Source: a virus. From it: a stretch of 39,005 bases of DNA. The DNA is taken from IMG/VR virus record IMGVR_UViG_3300033388_001919, positions 1-39,005 of that record; one strand, 5' to 3'. Shown here one piece after another: positions 29,358 to 38,454 of the stretch (position 1 is the first letter of the stretch; the number at the start of each line of letters is the position of its first letter). Under the pieces are notes generated by a model. It was not told the origin of the DNA. It did not search any database and saw only the letters and a list, made by a program, of their open reading frames with translations. A program made the translations under genes and the position numbers.

Positions 29358-30969
29358 GGATATTGCAAAACTTGGTATTGAGATTGACTCGTCTGGAGTT
29401 ATTAGGGCTACAAAAGACCTTAAAAAGCTCGACCGTCAATCTGAAAAGAATGTCGATTCAACTAAAAGCCTAAAAAGGTCATTTATTGGCCTTAAGTCTG
29501 CTGCTGTTGCGCTGGCTGGCTCATTGGTAATTAAGAAGTTTATTGATACTGCTGCTTCGTTTGAAACAATGAAGATAAGCCTTGAGACTGTCACAGGTAG
29601 CGCAGAACGGGCAACCATGGCTTTCGATGGTATCAGGGAGTTTGCCAAAAACACCCCTTTTCAAGTTAGCGAGATAACACAAGCATTTATCAAGCTGAAA
29701 GCTCTAGGCATCCAACCTACAGAATCCGCCCTGATTAGCTTTGGCAATACATCATCTGCGATGGGTAAATCACTCAATCAGATGATCGAGGCTGTGGCTG
29801 ATGCTGCTACAGGTGAGTTTGAACGACTAAAAGAATTTGGTATAAAAGCCCGTTCAGAGGGCGATAACGTCACCTTCACCTTCCAAGGCATTGCTACCAC
29901 GGTCAAGAAAAATTCAGAGGATATAACCGAGTACCTTGAGAGCATTGGTCAGACGCAATTCGCTGGAGCAATGGAAAAGCAGATGGACACTGTCAATGGC
30001 GCATTCTCTAACGCTGGAGACGCTATTGATAATCTCGCTACAGCGCTTGGTGATTCTGGGTTAAATCAGATTGTAAAAGATATTACGCTCAGCTTCTCTA
30101 ATATGGTAAACGCAATGGCGGGCTTTATCACTGGACGCGATGAAGTTGAGAAGCTGACCGACAGACTAAGAAAGGCGCAAGAAGAGCTAGCTGGATCAGA
30201 TAACGAGCGATATAAAGCTGTCTTGCAGGCGGCTATTGACAAGTATCGCGCTGAAATTGACGCATTGACTGAGGCCAAGAAAGCTGCAGGCATTGATGCG
30301 GCTGGCGGACTGACTCCAGAAGCTGCAGCAGAAAAAGCGATGCTAGTTGCAGAAGCAGAAAGATCCGCGCAATGGGAGATAGACGCAAATAAGATATTTG
30401 ACCAGATTGAATTCAACGAAGAAACCGAAAGACTGGAGCAGGTAGCTGCCGATAGAAGACTGGAAATAGCAAAAGCGGAAGCGGATGCTAGAAAATCTGT
30501 CATGGCTGGAATGTTCGGCAATCTTGTGTCGCTGATGAACTCAGGCTCTAAGAAAATGTTTAATATCGGCAAGATCGGGGCAATAGCTCAAGGTCTATTA
30601 AATCTCCGCGAATCAGTAATGAGCGCCTATGCCGCTGGTTCAGAGGTAGGTGGCCCCGTAGTCGGCGCTGCTTATGCTGCAACTGCTGGACTGGCTCAAG
30701 TTGCGAATCTGGCTAAGATTAAAAGCGCATCATTCGGTGGTGGCGGTGGCGGCGCTACAGTGTCGAGCACTACCGGTGGTCAGCCTGTCACAGGCCAACT
30801 ACAACTAGAACCACCATCTCAGGCAGAAACGGCAGCGCCTACCGTACAAGAGCTGCGCGTTGTTGTCGAAGGTGATGGCCCTCATTCAGAAGGTATGCGT
30901 ACATTCGCTGAGAACTTGGCAGAAACAATCAAAGATATGGGCGGCGTTGGTCGTTTGGTGATTTCATAA
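29350..30969 (+). CDS. Tape measure protein
   Basis: 539 residues. N-terminal coiled coil, then FETMKISLETVTGSAERATM, FAKNTPFQVSEITQAFIKLK and long helical stretches. A C-terminal hydrophobic domain with GSEVGGPVVGAAYAATAGL could cross the host membrane. Using the general 1.5 angstrom per residue, the tail would be near 80 nm. Confidence 0.9.
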   Translation: MAEDIAKLGIEIDSSGVIRATKDLKKLDRQSEKNVDSTKSLKRSFIGLKSAAVALAGSLVIKKFIDTAASFETMKISLETVTGSAERATMAFDGIREFAKNTPFQVSEITQAFIKLKALGIQPTESALISFGNTSSAMGKSLNQMIEAVADAATGEFERLKEFGIKARSEGDNVTFTFQGIATTVKKNSEDITEYLESIGQTQFAGAMEKQMDTVNGAFSNAGDAIDNLATALGDSGLNQIVKDITLSFSNMVNAMAGFITGRDEVEKLTDRLRKAQEELAGSDNERYKAVLQAAIDKYRAEIDALTEAKKAAGIDAAGGLTPEAAAEKAMLVAEAERSAQWEIDANKIFDQIEFNEETERLEQVAADRRLEIAKAEADARKSVMAGMFGNLVSLMNSGSKKMFNIGKIGAIAQGLLNLRESVMSAYAAGSEVGGPVVGAAYAATAGLAQVANLAKIKSASFGGGGGGATVSSTTGGQPVTGQLQLEPPSQAETAAPTVQELRVVVEGDGPHSEGMRTFAENLAETIKDMGGVGRLVIS

Positions 30970-31742
30970 TGGGAATGCACATCGGCTATCACAACCTGTT
31001 CACTGATTCAGGTGCTACAGTAACTGTATCCTCTGCGGCTACAGGCTTTGAGGGTGTAAATGCTTATAGTGGATTTGGATATGATTGGTGGAAACCAACA
31101 ACCACGACAGGATACAATAATCTTGAGGTTGAGTTCGCCTCTGCCAAAACAGCTGATTATGTTGCTATATGGGGACATACAATAGGCAGCATAGGAGCTG
31201 GCGCATTGATTGCCGTTAGTCACTCTGAGGATGGCATTACATGGTCTGACAGCGTGTCAGCTACATCTGTGACTGATAACAACACGATCTATATCCCATT
31301 CACAAGCTCATCACATAAGTATTGGCGCGTTAGCATATACATTCCATCTACAACGCTACCGTTTATTGCTGGAATCCAGATAGGCGATAGGCTGGAAATG
31401 CCTAATAGTGCAGAAGTAGGATTTGCAGTTCCAACATTAGCACCTAAGACTAAATTGAAAACAGCGCGATCAGAATCAGGCGCATTTATCGGTGGTAGTC
31501 AGTTAAGCCAGGGTATTGATGGAAGTATCAGCTTCACAAACATAGATCCTGCATGGGTGCGCTCAGATTGGGAGCCGTTCATTGCTCATGTGCAGACACC
31601 GGCTGTTTTTGTAATGGCATGGGATACCGTGACCTATACAGACGAGATCATGCTTGCATGGGCTGATGGTGATGTATCAGTCCCAAATTACAGTAGCCCC
31701 TTGTATATGAACTTCTCGCTAAAGTTTGAAGGCACGAAATGA
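30969..31742 (+). CDS. Distal tail protein candidate (257 aa)
   Basis: Follows the tape measure. MGMHIGYHNLFTDSGATVTV, then a carbohydrate-binding-like beta sandwich (FASAKTADYVAIWGHTIGS; SHKYWRVSIYIPSTTLPFIA) similar to a discoidin domain. A tail-tip position and sugar-binding fold suggest early host contact. Confidence 0.72.
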   Translation: MGMHIGYHNLFTDSGATVTVSSAATGFEGVNAYSGFGYDWWKPTTTTGYNNLEVEFASAKTADYVAIWGHTIGSIGAGALIAVSHSEDGITWSDSVSATSVTDNNTIYIPFTSSSHKYWRVSIYIPSTTLPFIAGIQIGDRLEMPNSAEVGFAVPTLAPKTKLKTARSESGAFIGGSQLSQGIDGSISFTNIDPAWVRSDWEPFIAHVQTPAVFVMAWDTVTYTDEIMLAWADGDVSVPNYSSPLYMNFSLKFEGTK

Positions 31743-33490
31743 GCTATGATGCTGAAAAAGCAAAGTTAGGCAGGGAGCCGTTTACTGCTATTGGGCTAGT
31801 GATGGACTACTGTTCATTAACTCACGGTGTAGCGCCTTGTACTGCGACTGAGACGGGTGATGATAAGTGCTTCAATACTCGTAAAACATGTAACGACACG
31901 CCGAACTATGACAAAACCACAAAAGAGTATATTTGTGGACAGCCTCGCTCATCCTTACCTGCTGGTGAAACTATTTACCCTGTCATTGTTGGCGATGTTA
32001 GAAGGTCGGGAACATCAACCACGGCAGGCAGCGGATTGGGAAAAAGAGCCGTAGTCAGAGTTAAGCTAAAAGACTTCGCTCACCATGACCGAGGCATTGA
32101 TAAATACACCTCTGATCGAACTTATGATGCTCAGTCACAAGGCACATTTTGGGGCAAGTTTATTTCTCGTAACCCATATTACGAAGGCCGGACTATAAAG
32201 GTCTATTATGGATATATTGGCGACACGTTCTCATGGGATGATTTTGAGGTTCAAGAATACGATATAACAGACATTACCGGCCCTGATAATGGATTTGTGA
32301 ATATCACGGCGAAAGATGTACTAGTCAGGACTTACGATAGGAAATCGCAATATCCAGTCGCCAGTGAAGGCTCTTTATCCGCCAATATAACCGATTCAGA
32401 TACGTCTGCGACATTGATTCCTGCTGGGATAGGAAATAGCAATTACCCTGCAAGCGGCACGGCATCAATGGGTAAAGAGGCGATGAGCTTTACACGCTCA
32501 GGCGATGCCTTAACGCTCACGCGCGCACAATGGGGCACGACTGCAAGCTCGCACAGTGCTGATGATACAGTTCAAATATGCGCTACATGGGACGGCGTAC
32601 CGTCTACAGATAACGTCACCGATGTATTATATGAGTTATTAGTGACTGGGGCTGGATTACCATCTGGCTACATACCGACTGCTGACTGGGATACTGAGCA
32701 AGACCTATGGTTATCAGCTGCAACTGTTAAGGGTATTCTAATGAAGCCTGAGAGCATCGAGAAGGTGATTGCTGAGCTGTCAGAATCATTTATGTTTGAT
32801 ATATGGTGGGATGCGACAGATCAAGAGGTGAAGATTAAAGCCTTATCTCCTGAACCATCTGGCGCAACTATTAACACTCTGACAGAAGGCGTGAGCATTA
32901 AGCAAGGAAGCCTCAAGATTGACCGTAAGTCTGCAGATAGATTTACTGAAATACGAGTTTATTACAATAAAACTGATTACTCAGAGGATAATAAGCCTGA
33001 GAAGTTCGCAGCGGTACAAATAGCGGCTGATGCGAATAGAGCTAGTGCTGATTTGTATGATGGTAATTCGATCAAAACAATTACAAGCCGATGGTTTGAG
33101 GCAGGCGCAAACGCTGCTCAATTAACTGGCAGGTTGTTAGCTAGATTCTCAGATACTCCAGAAACCGTTACATTCATGCTTGATAACAAAGATCATGGTA
33201 ATATGGTGATGGCTGGAAGGCTTGAGATTGATTCCTGGCAGTTCCAGGATGCAACAGGGGCTAATGAGGCTAAGAAGTTTCAAGTCTTAGAGGTTAACCC
33301 TAAAGAGTCTGGACATGATTTTGAGGTGAAGTGCTTAACATCGTCATTTGTAGGCCGGTACTTCTTTGTTACTATCGACTCCATGCCGGATTATTCATCG
33401 GCTACAGAAGCGCAAAAAGAAGCGAATGGATTTATATCATTATCAACCGGATTATTTGCAGACGGTACGCAGGGGCATAAAATAGTATGA
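31739..33490 (+). CDS. Tail tip/baseplate hub-like protein (583 aa)
   Basis: N-terminal cysteine-rich part (DYCSLTHGVAPCTATETG; CFNTRKTCNDTPNYD; YICGQPRSS) is a signature of tail proteins found after the tape measure in many siphophages; a disulphide-rich or metal-binding segment. The central and C-terminal parts look like a hub with IEKVIAELSESFMFDIWW. Coupled by ATGA on both sides. Confidence 0.76.
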   Translation: MSYDAEKAKLGREPFTAIGLVMDYCSLTHGVAPCTATETGDDKCFNTRKTCNDTPNYDKTTKEYICGQPRSSLPAGETIYPVIVGDVRRSGTSTTAGSGLGKRAVVRVKLKDFAHHDRGIDKYTSDRTYDAQSQGTFWGKFISRNPYYEGRTIKVYYGYIGDTFSWDDFEVQEYDITDITGPDNGFVNITAKDVLVRTYDRKSQYPVASEGSLSANITDSDTSATLIPAGIGNSNYPASGTASMGKEAMSFTRSGDALTLTRAQWGTTASSHSADDTVQICATWDGVPSTDNVTDVLYELLVTGAGLPSGYIPTADWDTEQDLWLSAATVKGILMKPESIEKVIAELSESFMFDIWWDATDQEVKIKALSPEPSGATINTLTEGVSIKQGSLKIDRKSADRFTEIRVYYNKTDYSEDNKPEKFAAVQIAADANRASADLYDGNSIKTITSRWFEAGANAAQLTGRLLARFSDTPETVTFMLDNKDHGNMVMAGRLEIDSWQFQDATGANEAKKFQVLEVNPKESGHDFEVKCLTSSFVGRYFFVTIDSMPDYSSATEAQKEANGFISLSTGLFADGTQGHKIV

Positions 33491-33705
33491 GTACAGTAAA
33501 TTTAACAGAGAATGTATTGGTTCCATGTCCAGAGCGTGAGTTTGCCTATAGAAAGGTTAAATTTTGCCTTGAATGTAAGCATTATCAAGGTATCGCCCAC
33601 GCATCACATAACGGTGAGCCATTAGAAGGTGATGAGGCCGATGTATACCAGATTATCTGTGGCAGGCCAATAACTAGAAAACTTGTGAAGATTAGCGAGG
33701 ATTAA
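33487..33705 (+). CDS. Small four-cysteine tail protein (72 aa)
   Basis: Contains CLECKHYQG and a later IICGRPITRK, with CPERE before; probably binds one zinc or iron-sulphur site. Overlaps the hub gene (ATGA). Similar small cysteine proteins accompany tail tips in other phages. Confidence 0.68.
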   Translation: MSTVNLTENVLVPCPEREFAYRKVKFCLECKHYQGIAHASHNGEPLEGDEADVYQIICGRPITRKLVKISED

Positions 33706-33707
33706 AA

Positions 33708-34169
33708 TTGACAGCTTATACCGTAATCGCAGACAGCGAGATAGATCCAGAAAGCCCAGGCACTACTACGCTATTCACAAAGTTACGAAATAACCCTATA
33801 GCAATCTCTGAGGGGTCTAGTGGCGCTCCGCCAATATTAGATGCGGCGCTTGATACAACAGTCACTGCCGCTGGGACTACGTGGGTACAAAACAGAATTG
33901 CTGGATCGTCTGTTGATGATATTGGTACATACATCTTTGCTAGCGGAGCTGATACTGCACAAGGTTCTACTATAGCGGGGAGCGGGCTAACTCCAACGTC
34001 AGGAGCGCGCAGATGGGATAATGGCGATGGTGTAACGCCTATAGATATATCTTTTGATACAGGCTCGACATTGTCAGGGACATGGCGCTGCATGGGGTAT
34101 TCTGATGCAAGCGCAGTAAGTTCTGGATGCACCCTATACGGGGCTACTTTATGGTTAAGGATTTCATAA
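33708..34169 (+). CDS. Tail fibre-region protein, TTG start (153 aa)
   Basis: TTG 33708 follows GAGG and gives MTAYTVIADSEIDPESPGTT. Glycine/serine/threonine-rich beta protein (TTVTAAGTTWVQNRIAGSS). Likely virion surface. Its stop overlaps the next ATG. Confidence 0.68.
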   Translation: MTAYTVIADSEIDPESPGTTTLFTKLRNNPIAISEGSSGAPPILDAALDTTVTAAGTTWVQNRIAGSSVDDIGTYIFASGADTAQGSTIAGSGLTPTSGARRWDNGDGVTPIDISFDTGSTLSGTWRCMGYSDASAVSSGCTLYGATLWLRIS

Positions 34170-34516
34170 TGAATATAAGAAACCCGATTTATAACGAGCA
34201 CGGCTCTATTGATTGCGAATTAGAACATCCAGATTTTGGATGGATACCATTTACTGCATCGCCAGATGATAGTGAGCAGCATGGTAGAGATATTTACGCG
34301 GCTTTAATTGATAGCGGGAATATTGCCGCCTACTCTGCACCAGTCCCGCCTGAACCAACGGCAGAAGAGCTGGCTACTAAGTACAGGCAAGACAGAAAGG
34401 CAGAATACCCTTCTGTATCAGACCAGCTAGACATGATCTACTGGGATAAAGTAAACAATACAAACGAATGGCAAACTTTGATAGAATCAATTAAAACTAA
34501 ATATCCAAAAATATAG
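34169..34516 (+). CDS. Tail assembly protein, XkdW-like (115 aa)
   Basis: ATG 34169 (MNIRNPIYNEHGSIDCELEH). The N-terminal PDFGWIPFTASPDD and C-terminal RQDRKAEYPSVSDQLDMIYW are familiar from phage tail-fibre accessory proteins in which the YPS-x-x-DQLDM motif is conserved. Confidence 0.75.
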   Translation: MNIRNPIYNEHGSIDCELEHPDFGWIPFTASPDDSEQHGRDIYAALIDSGNIAAYSAPVPPEPTAEELATKYRQDRKAEYPSVSDQLDMIYWDKVNNTNEWQTLIESIKTKYPKI

Positions 34517-34527
34517 AGGATAAAGAC

Positions 34528-34995
34528 ATGGCAGAAAATGGCATACCTATTGCAGGTAAAGACGAAAACGGGGATAAGAAAGATATAGGCATGGTTGATG
34601 ATGCGGCCAAGGTTTTAGACCAGTCCGTAAGTCCCGGCGAAGACTCAACGCTAGATAAACAGTTCGTTACTGATGGCTTCCTGTATAAACAGTTAACAGC
34701 AACAGGTACCGTTAAATCAGGTGCGGGATATATCGCTGGTATTATTCTAGTGTCTGGCGGGGCGGCGGATGTAGATTTAACGCTCTACGACAATACGTCG
34801 GCTTCTGGAGCAAAACTACATGTTTCGGTAGATTCGGATGCAACAGCGAGCAGCATTTATATGCCTTTCCCAAAACCTATAAAATTCAATAATGGGGTTC
34901 ATGCTGTAATTGGCGGAACTACACCAGTCTTTAACTTCATATTGGCGATGGTATCAGCCATTCAATTAACTGCGGATTCAAGCCTGATCTTGTAA
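34528..34995 (+). CDS. Tail/fibre protein (155 aa), possible N-terminal part of the long fibre
   Basis: MAENGIPIAGKDENGDKKDI, then a beta-sandwich TVKSGAGYIAGIILVSGGAA. Its last codons overlap the -1 frame that encodes the start of the fibre (34935 on). It could be an independent protein or be joined to the fibre by a frameshift. Confidence 0.65.
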   Translation: MAENGIPIAGKDENGDKKDIGMVDDAAKVLDQSVSPGEDSTLDKQFVTDGFLYKQLTATGTVKSGAGYIAGIILVSGGAADVDLTLYDNTSASGAKLHVSVDSDATASSIYMPFPKPIKFNNGVHAVIGGTTPVFNFILAMVSAIQLTADSSLIL

Positions 34996-36581
34996 TCATC
35001 AAAGGTGACTCGACAGTAGATGGTGTTTTCGTTCATCCGTTTACATGGGATGGTGGTACGCAGGGCTTTGGTTCTAATCTGGCAGGAGCAACAAAAGCGG
35101 TTATCTCAGGGCGCGGCTTTGGTGTTAATGGCCATGCTGATGTTAATACTGACGGAGTGACGTATTACTGGGTGGCGTTCGCCGATAATCAAACTGATTC
35201 ATTGAAGTGCTTTGGTTACAACGGGACAGAAGTTGACAATACAACTTTCGCAGATTTGATGGTTAAAAAGCCAGAATTTCTAGTTGTTAAACGTGATTCT
35301 GTGCAGCACGGTAATATTAAATTGGCACTTCATGCTACAGACATTTGCAAGCCTTTTAATGCTGCAGTAGAGGCCGACCATATCAAATCACTTGGTGACG
35401 ACGGTTCATTTGTAACCTCAGACGATCCAAGCGTGAACGAATGGAAACCTACTCTCGGTCTGGGTGAGGCGCATGACTGTTTTGCTTTCTTCCCGTCTGA
35501 CGGCGTACAAGTTCAATTATATGACGGCAATGGTGTAGCTGATACTGAAATTGCAACAACTGTGTCAGACCCAAAGTTTGCGATGGTCATTCCCACTGAG
35601 GCGAAAACTATTGAGTATGCGACTAGCGATATGGTTAACGACTCAGCATCAAGTGGTGCTACGGCATTAAGAGCAAATAGAATTAAAGCGTTGGGCGCAT
35701 CAAGTGTGACGCTCGGGAGTGATGATGCTGTTAATGAGGCTGGCAAAGAATATTACCTGATTACAATTGGCGCTACTACAACAACCGAGCAAAGGCCAAA
35801 GCCTATCTCTGGTTCTCAGAATGTAATGAAGATCGCATCAAGACAAGGAGCGGTGGATTCAGTTAAGTGTGGCACTAGCGACACACTTTCCATAACGGGT
35901 GCTATGACTATGGAGTGGCACGGCAAATTACATCCTATAAATATCATTGCTGAGCAAACAGAAATCCCGTTGATGAACAGGGCAAACGCCGGATCAGGCA
36001 CTACGCCGGACACATGGAATTGGGGAATGGTCTACAGGAGAGCGCCAGGTGGTTTGATAATCTGCACAGGAACGTACTTTGACTTAAACGACACAGGTTC
36101 GGATGTTGGTACTTTGTGGAGAACTGGGGTTGTGTTGGACGAGAACAGAGAGCACCACATAATGATCACGCACGATGGTAATGGTTACTGGAAGTTGCTT
36201 GTTGACGGTATTTGTCGCAAGACTCGTAATATAGACATGGTTGCTGATTATGGTGATAAAAACATCAACGGGCTGGCTGGTGCTGGTACTGCTATTGCAG
36301 CAAGAGGGCATACGCCGGGAAGCGTAACAGCACAGAATGGCGCGCATGAATTATACCGTTGCCGCATTTACGATGCAGAATTAACCGCAGAGGAAGGTTT
36401 AACTCGTTATCGTATTGCTGTTTTAAATCAAACCGACCTGACTGACCCGGCTACAGACATGGTGGAGGAATGGGGCGCTACAGTTGGAGCTGCTGGCACA
36501 ATGCCTGCAACTAACGCCTCAGCCAATGATGGCGCTTTAGCCAATAGCAAGGCCGTTTGGACTACGAGATACGACCAATGA
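34935..36581 (+). CDS. Receptor-binding/tail fibre protein with LamG-like domain
   Basis: The frame opens at 34935 and the coding pattern is already clear by IGDGISHSINCGFKPDLVII, a repeat found in many phage fibres (GFKPDLVxIK). No ATG, GTG or TTG lies in this frame before GTG 35157. The C-terminal about 200 residues (REHHIMITHDGNGYWKLLVD; HELYRCRIYDAELTAEEG) look like a LamG/concanavalin domain, a likely host-receptor binder. From GTG 35157 it is 474 residues; from 34935, about 548. Confidence 0.78.
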   Translation, partial: LHIGDGISHSINCGFKPDLVIIKGDSTVDGVFVHPFTWDGGTQGFGSNLAGATKAVISGRGFGVNGHADVNTDGVTYYWVAFADNQTDSLKCFGYNGTEVDNTTFADLMVKKPEFLVVKRDSVQHGNIKLALHATDICKPFNAAVEADHIKSLGDDGSFVTSDDPSVNEWKPTLGLGEAHDCFAFFPSDGVQVQLYDGNGVADTEIATTVSDPKFAMVIPTEAKTIEYATSDMVNDSASSGATALRANRIKALGASSVTLGSDDAVNEAGKEYYLITIGATTTTEQRPKPISGSQNVMKIASRQGAVDSVKCGTSDTLSITGAMTMEWHGKLHPINIIAEQTEIPLMNRANAGSGTTPDTWNWGMVYRRAPGGLIICTGTYFDLNDTGSDVGTLWRTGVVLDENREHHIMITHDGNGYWKLLVDGICRKTRNIDMVADYGDKNINGLAGAGTAIAARGHTPGSVTAQNGAHELYRCRIYDAELTAEEGLTRYRIAVLNQTDLTDPATDMVEEWGATVGAAGTMPATNASANDGALANSKAVWTTRYDQ

Positions 36582-36637
36582 AACTCTCAATCCTAACCCC
36601 AGTAGAGCCTGAAATACGAGGTCAAGACGTACTATGA
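36578..36637 (+). CDS. Tiny coupled ORF (19 aa)
   Basis: MKLSILTPVEPEIRGQDVL. It overlaps both the fibre stop and the peptidase start by four bases (ATGA), which suggests translational coupling of the lysis gene to the fibre gene. It may serve only as a relay. Confidence 0.4.
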   Translation: MKLSILTPVEPEIRGQDVL

Positions 36638-37089
36638 AGCTAAAAATATCTGACAACTTCGATATTCGTGAGCTAGTCCATCCTGATATATTCGATATAT
36701 GCGGAATGCGCTCTAAGGCGTATATTAATCCTCATCTACCAACCACACTGGAAACGCTAAAAAGATGCCTCACGGAGCTTCTAGATAGCGATAAAGTTGA
36801 GTCTGTAGTGGTTAATAACTGGATATGGGGCGGCGCATACATTGACTCAGGCTTGAGACTCCCACGTGGCAATGTTGGCAGTAAGTTGTCTGGTCACAAA
36901 TTTGGAACTTGCGCTGATACAAAGTATAATCATCATACACCACAAGAGGTGTTTGCTTTTATTACTGAAAACCAAGAATTATTCCCGTATATATCTCGTA
37001 TGGAAGATATTTCGGCAACCCCAACATGGAATCACATAGAAGTGGGTGATTCTGAGCGTGTTGGTAATATTTATATTTTTAAACCTTGA
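36634..37089 (+). CDS. Peptidase M15-type endolysin
   Basis: 151 residues. SGHKFGTCADTK (H88, D95) and WNHIEVG (H134) give the zinc ligands and fold of M15/VanY-type L,D-carboxypeptidase or endopeptidases. These cleave the peptide of peptidoglycan. No signal peptide, so it needs a holin. Confidence 0.85.
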   Translation: MKLKISDNFDIRELVHPDIFDICGMRSKAYINPHLPTTLETLKRCLTELLDSDKVESVVVNNWIWGGAYIDSGLRLPRGNVGSKLSGHKFGTCADTKYNHHTPQEVFAFITENQELFPYISRMEDISATPTWNHIEVGDSERVGNIYIFKP

Positions 37090-37098
37090 GGAATATAT

Positions 37099-37218
37099 AT
37101 GCCACGCAGACCAAGGCAACCACCGCCTAAGAAATCACAGTCAGCGGCTAATAGGCAGCGATCTCAGGCAGCCAATAATGCTCCTCGTGATAATGCTGGA
37201 CGGTTTAAAAAAGCATGA
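37099..37218 (+). CDS. Small basic proline/glutamine-rich protein (39 aa)
   Basis: MPRRPRQPPPKKSQSAANRQ with a tail DNAGRFKKA. RBS GAGGAA. Its TGA overlaps the holin-like start. No hydrophobic segment. Unknown; lies in the lysis cluster. Confidence 0.55.
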   Translation: MPRRPRQPPPKKSQSAANRQRSQAANNAPRDNAGRFKKA

Positions 37219-37736
37219 GTGACCAAGCAATAGAAATAGTCTGCGCATTACTTCCCGTGCTTGCTGCGTTAATGATATTTTTAACGCCTAAAGGGTGCGC
37301 CAGAACAATAAATACGCTTCTCGCTGTACTTGTCATCTTTATATTTGGCTTTGATGAGGCGGCAAGATCGGACGTTGCTGTGTCGCTAGGTGTCTATGAC
37401 GGTAAGTGGTTTGATGTAACTGTAGGTACAATTTACGCCTTAATGGTTCCTTTGTTTTATCGTGCTGGCGGCTATATCCATGCAGGACTATCGTTTGCAG
37501 GCGCATTGCTTAGTACCTGGTATTACATGTCATGGGTTGGCGATGTTAGACCTATAAGCTTGTTCTATTCCGAGTCATTTATTGCACTAACAATTATTCA
37601 ATTACTTATCGCCTCTGATGCGCCGCTTAATACATTATTAAATAAATTGTTACATGGAGGTGGCAGTGAAAGCGTTCTTGGTCGGAGTCGTAATAATGGC
37701 TCTAGCGGTAATCCTGTTCATAGGAATCATTCCTGA
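37215..37736 (+). CDS. Membrane protein, holin candidate (173 aa)
   Basis: Four hydrophobic segments: IVCALLPVLAALMIFL, TLLAVLVIFIFGF, GTIYALMVPLFY and a fourth around YIHAGLSFAGALL/LTIIQLLIA. Short polar termini. Adjacent to the peptidase. Its large number of helices is unusual for a minimal holin, so an antiholin or export role is possible. Confidence 0.65.
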   Translation: MSDQAIEIVCALLPVLAALMIFLTPKGCARTINTLLAVLVIFIFGFDEAARSDVAVSLGVYDGKWFDVTVGTIYALMVPLFYRAGGYIHAGLSFAGALLSTWYYMSWVGDVRPISLFYSESFIALTIIQLLIASDAPLNTLLNKLLHGGGSESVLGRSRNNGSSGNPVHRNHS

Positions 37737-37842
37737 TGTCAAGAGAGCTAGAGAAGTTAAGAGAAGAAGTCAGCTCGCAAGGTCGAGAGTTAGACAAGCT
37801 CACAGACAAGATGCGCGACATCGAGGAAACAGAAAAGATTAA
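37666..37842 (+). CDS. Spanin-like candidate, single membrane helix (58 aa)
   Basis: GTG 37666 has GGAGG six bases before it. MKAFLVGVVIMALAVILFIG is a membrane anchor; the rest is very basic (KRAREVKRRSQLARSR). It lies in a different frame from the holin-like gene it overlaps. An i-spanin would have a coiled coil after the helix; that coiled coil is in the neighbouring frame. Confidence 0.5.
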   Translation: MKAFLVGVVIMALAVILFIGIIPDVKRAREVKRRSQLARSRVRQAHRQDARHRGNRKD

Positions 37843-37870
37843 TAGTCCTGCTCCTTACCGCCGGCAATAA
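37736..37870 (+). CDS. Coiled-coil protein in lysis cluster (44 aa)
   Basis: ATG 37736 overlaps the holin-like TGA (TGATG). MSRELEKLREEVSSQGRELD, then KLTDKMRDIEETEKI, is a strong heptad coiled coil of the type in Rz periplasmic domains. Ends in SPAPYRRQ. It is nested inside the 37666-37842 gene in another frame. Confidence 0.55.
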   Translation: MSRELEKLREEVSSQGRELDKLTDKMRDIEETEKINSPAPYRRQ

Positions 37871-37934
37871 AGTCACTGACACTCCTCAGATGAATAAAGA
37901 GAAGGTGAAGTGGATAGAGTCCCTGGTGAGATGA
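37794..37934 (+). other. Third overlapping frame, possible outer spanin remnant
   Basis: Open but without a start codon until 37890. It encodes RLIVLLLTAGNKVTDTPQMN. The hydrophobic stretch followed by a small-residue box is like a signal/lipobox, but the lipobox cysteine is absent (N instead). Its TGA overlaps the next ATG (ATGA), a hint it is real. Confidence 0.3.
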
Positions 37935-38014
37935 TTAACACTATAATAGCCTATGTATTCGTAATATCGCTGATAGGCTATGCGCTGTACAGTCAGGCTG
38001 AAAGCTTGTTATGA
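37931..38014 (+). CDS. Tiny membrane peptide (27 aa)
   Basis: MINTIIAYVFVISLIGYALY followed by SQAESLL. One membrane helix. Both start and stop overlap neighbours as ATGA. Confidence 0.5.
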   Translation: MINTIIAYVFVISLIGYALYSQAESLL

Positions 38015-38235
38015 GCTACATTCTTAAAAAAATACTAATGAGTTATCTGAGAGGATATATGATTAAAAAATTCTTTATGAACTGGTTGGCACCAATGGTG
38101 CTTGATTATCTTGCTGAGAAAGGCGCTAACTATCTCGACAACCCTGAAACCGCCGATGATGACAACCTTGTTAAAGACTTTGTTGATAGTAGCCGTAAGC
38201 TTTCTGAGTACAAATTGAAAGAGATCATAAAGTGA
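38011..38235 (+). CDS. Small membrane-associated protein (74 aa)
   Basis: Last rightward gene. MSYILKKILMSYLRGYMIKK, a basic amphipathic start, then MNWLAPMVLDYLAEKGANYL and a charged C-terminus. ATG 38011 is coupled; ATG 38059 with GAGAGGATAT before it is an alternative. May be lysis-associated. Confidence 0.58.
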   Translation: MSYILKKILMSYLRGYMIKKFFMNWLAPMVLDYLAEKGANYLDNPETADDDNLVKDFVDSSRKLSEYKLKEIIK

Positions 38236-38255
38236 TTAAGAGTCTTTAGGTTGCG

Positions 38256-38453
38256 CTACAGCCTCTCTAATGTCCTTTCCCAGTTGTGAGTAGACATCCC
38301 ATTGCATACCTTTTCACATTCGCCATCTGGAGCATACCAGTAGCCGCTAGATGGTACGGGAGCTAATTCAAAGGCGTTCAGCACACCATCAACGTCCTTT
38401 GCTAGAAACTTAGCCCAATCTGGCAACTTTATTTTTCTTGTAATAGTTTTCAT
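38256..38453 (-). CDS. Hypothetical protein (65 aa)
   Basis: Minus-strand end of the leftward operon. ATG 38453 (MKTITRKIKLPDWAKFLAKD) follows GGGGGATTTGAT. Contains CEKVC and several W/Y residues (GYWYAPDGECEKV). Converges with the + strand lysis genes; no clear terminator is visible. Confidence 0.65.
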   Translation of the reverse strand: MKTITRKIKLPDWAKFLAKDVDGVLNAFELAPVPSSGYWYAPDGECEKVCNGMSTHNWERTLERL

Positions 38454-38454
38454 A

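Noticed and set aside
37215-37736. Calling the membrane protein a definite holin
   Set aside because: It has about four hydrophobic segments and no family-specific motif; only position supports the role.
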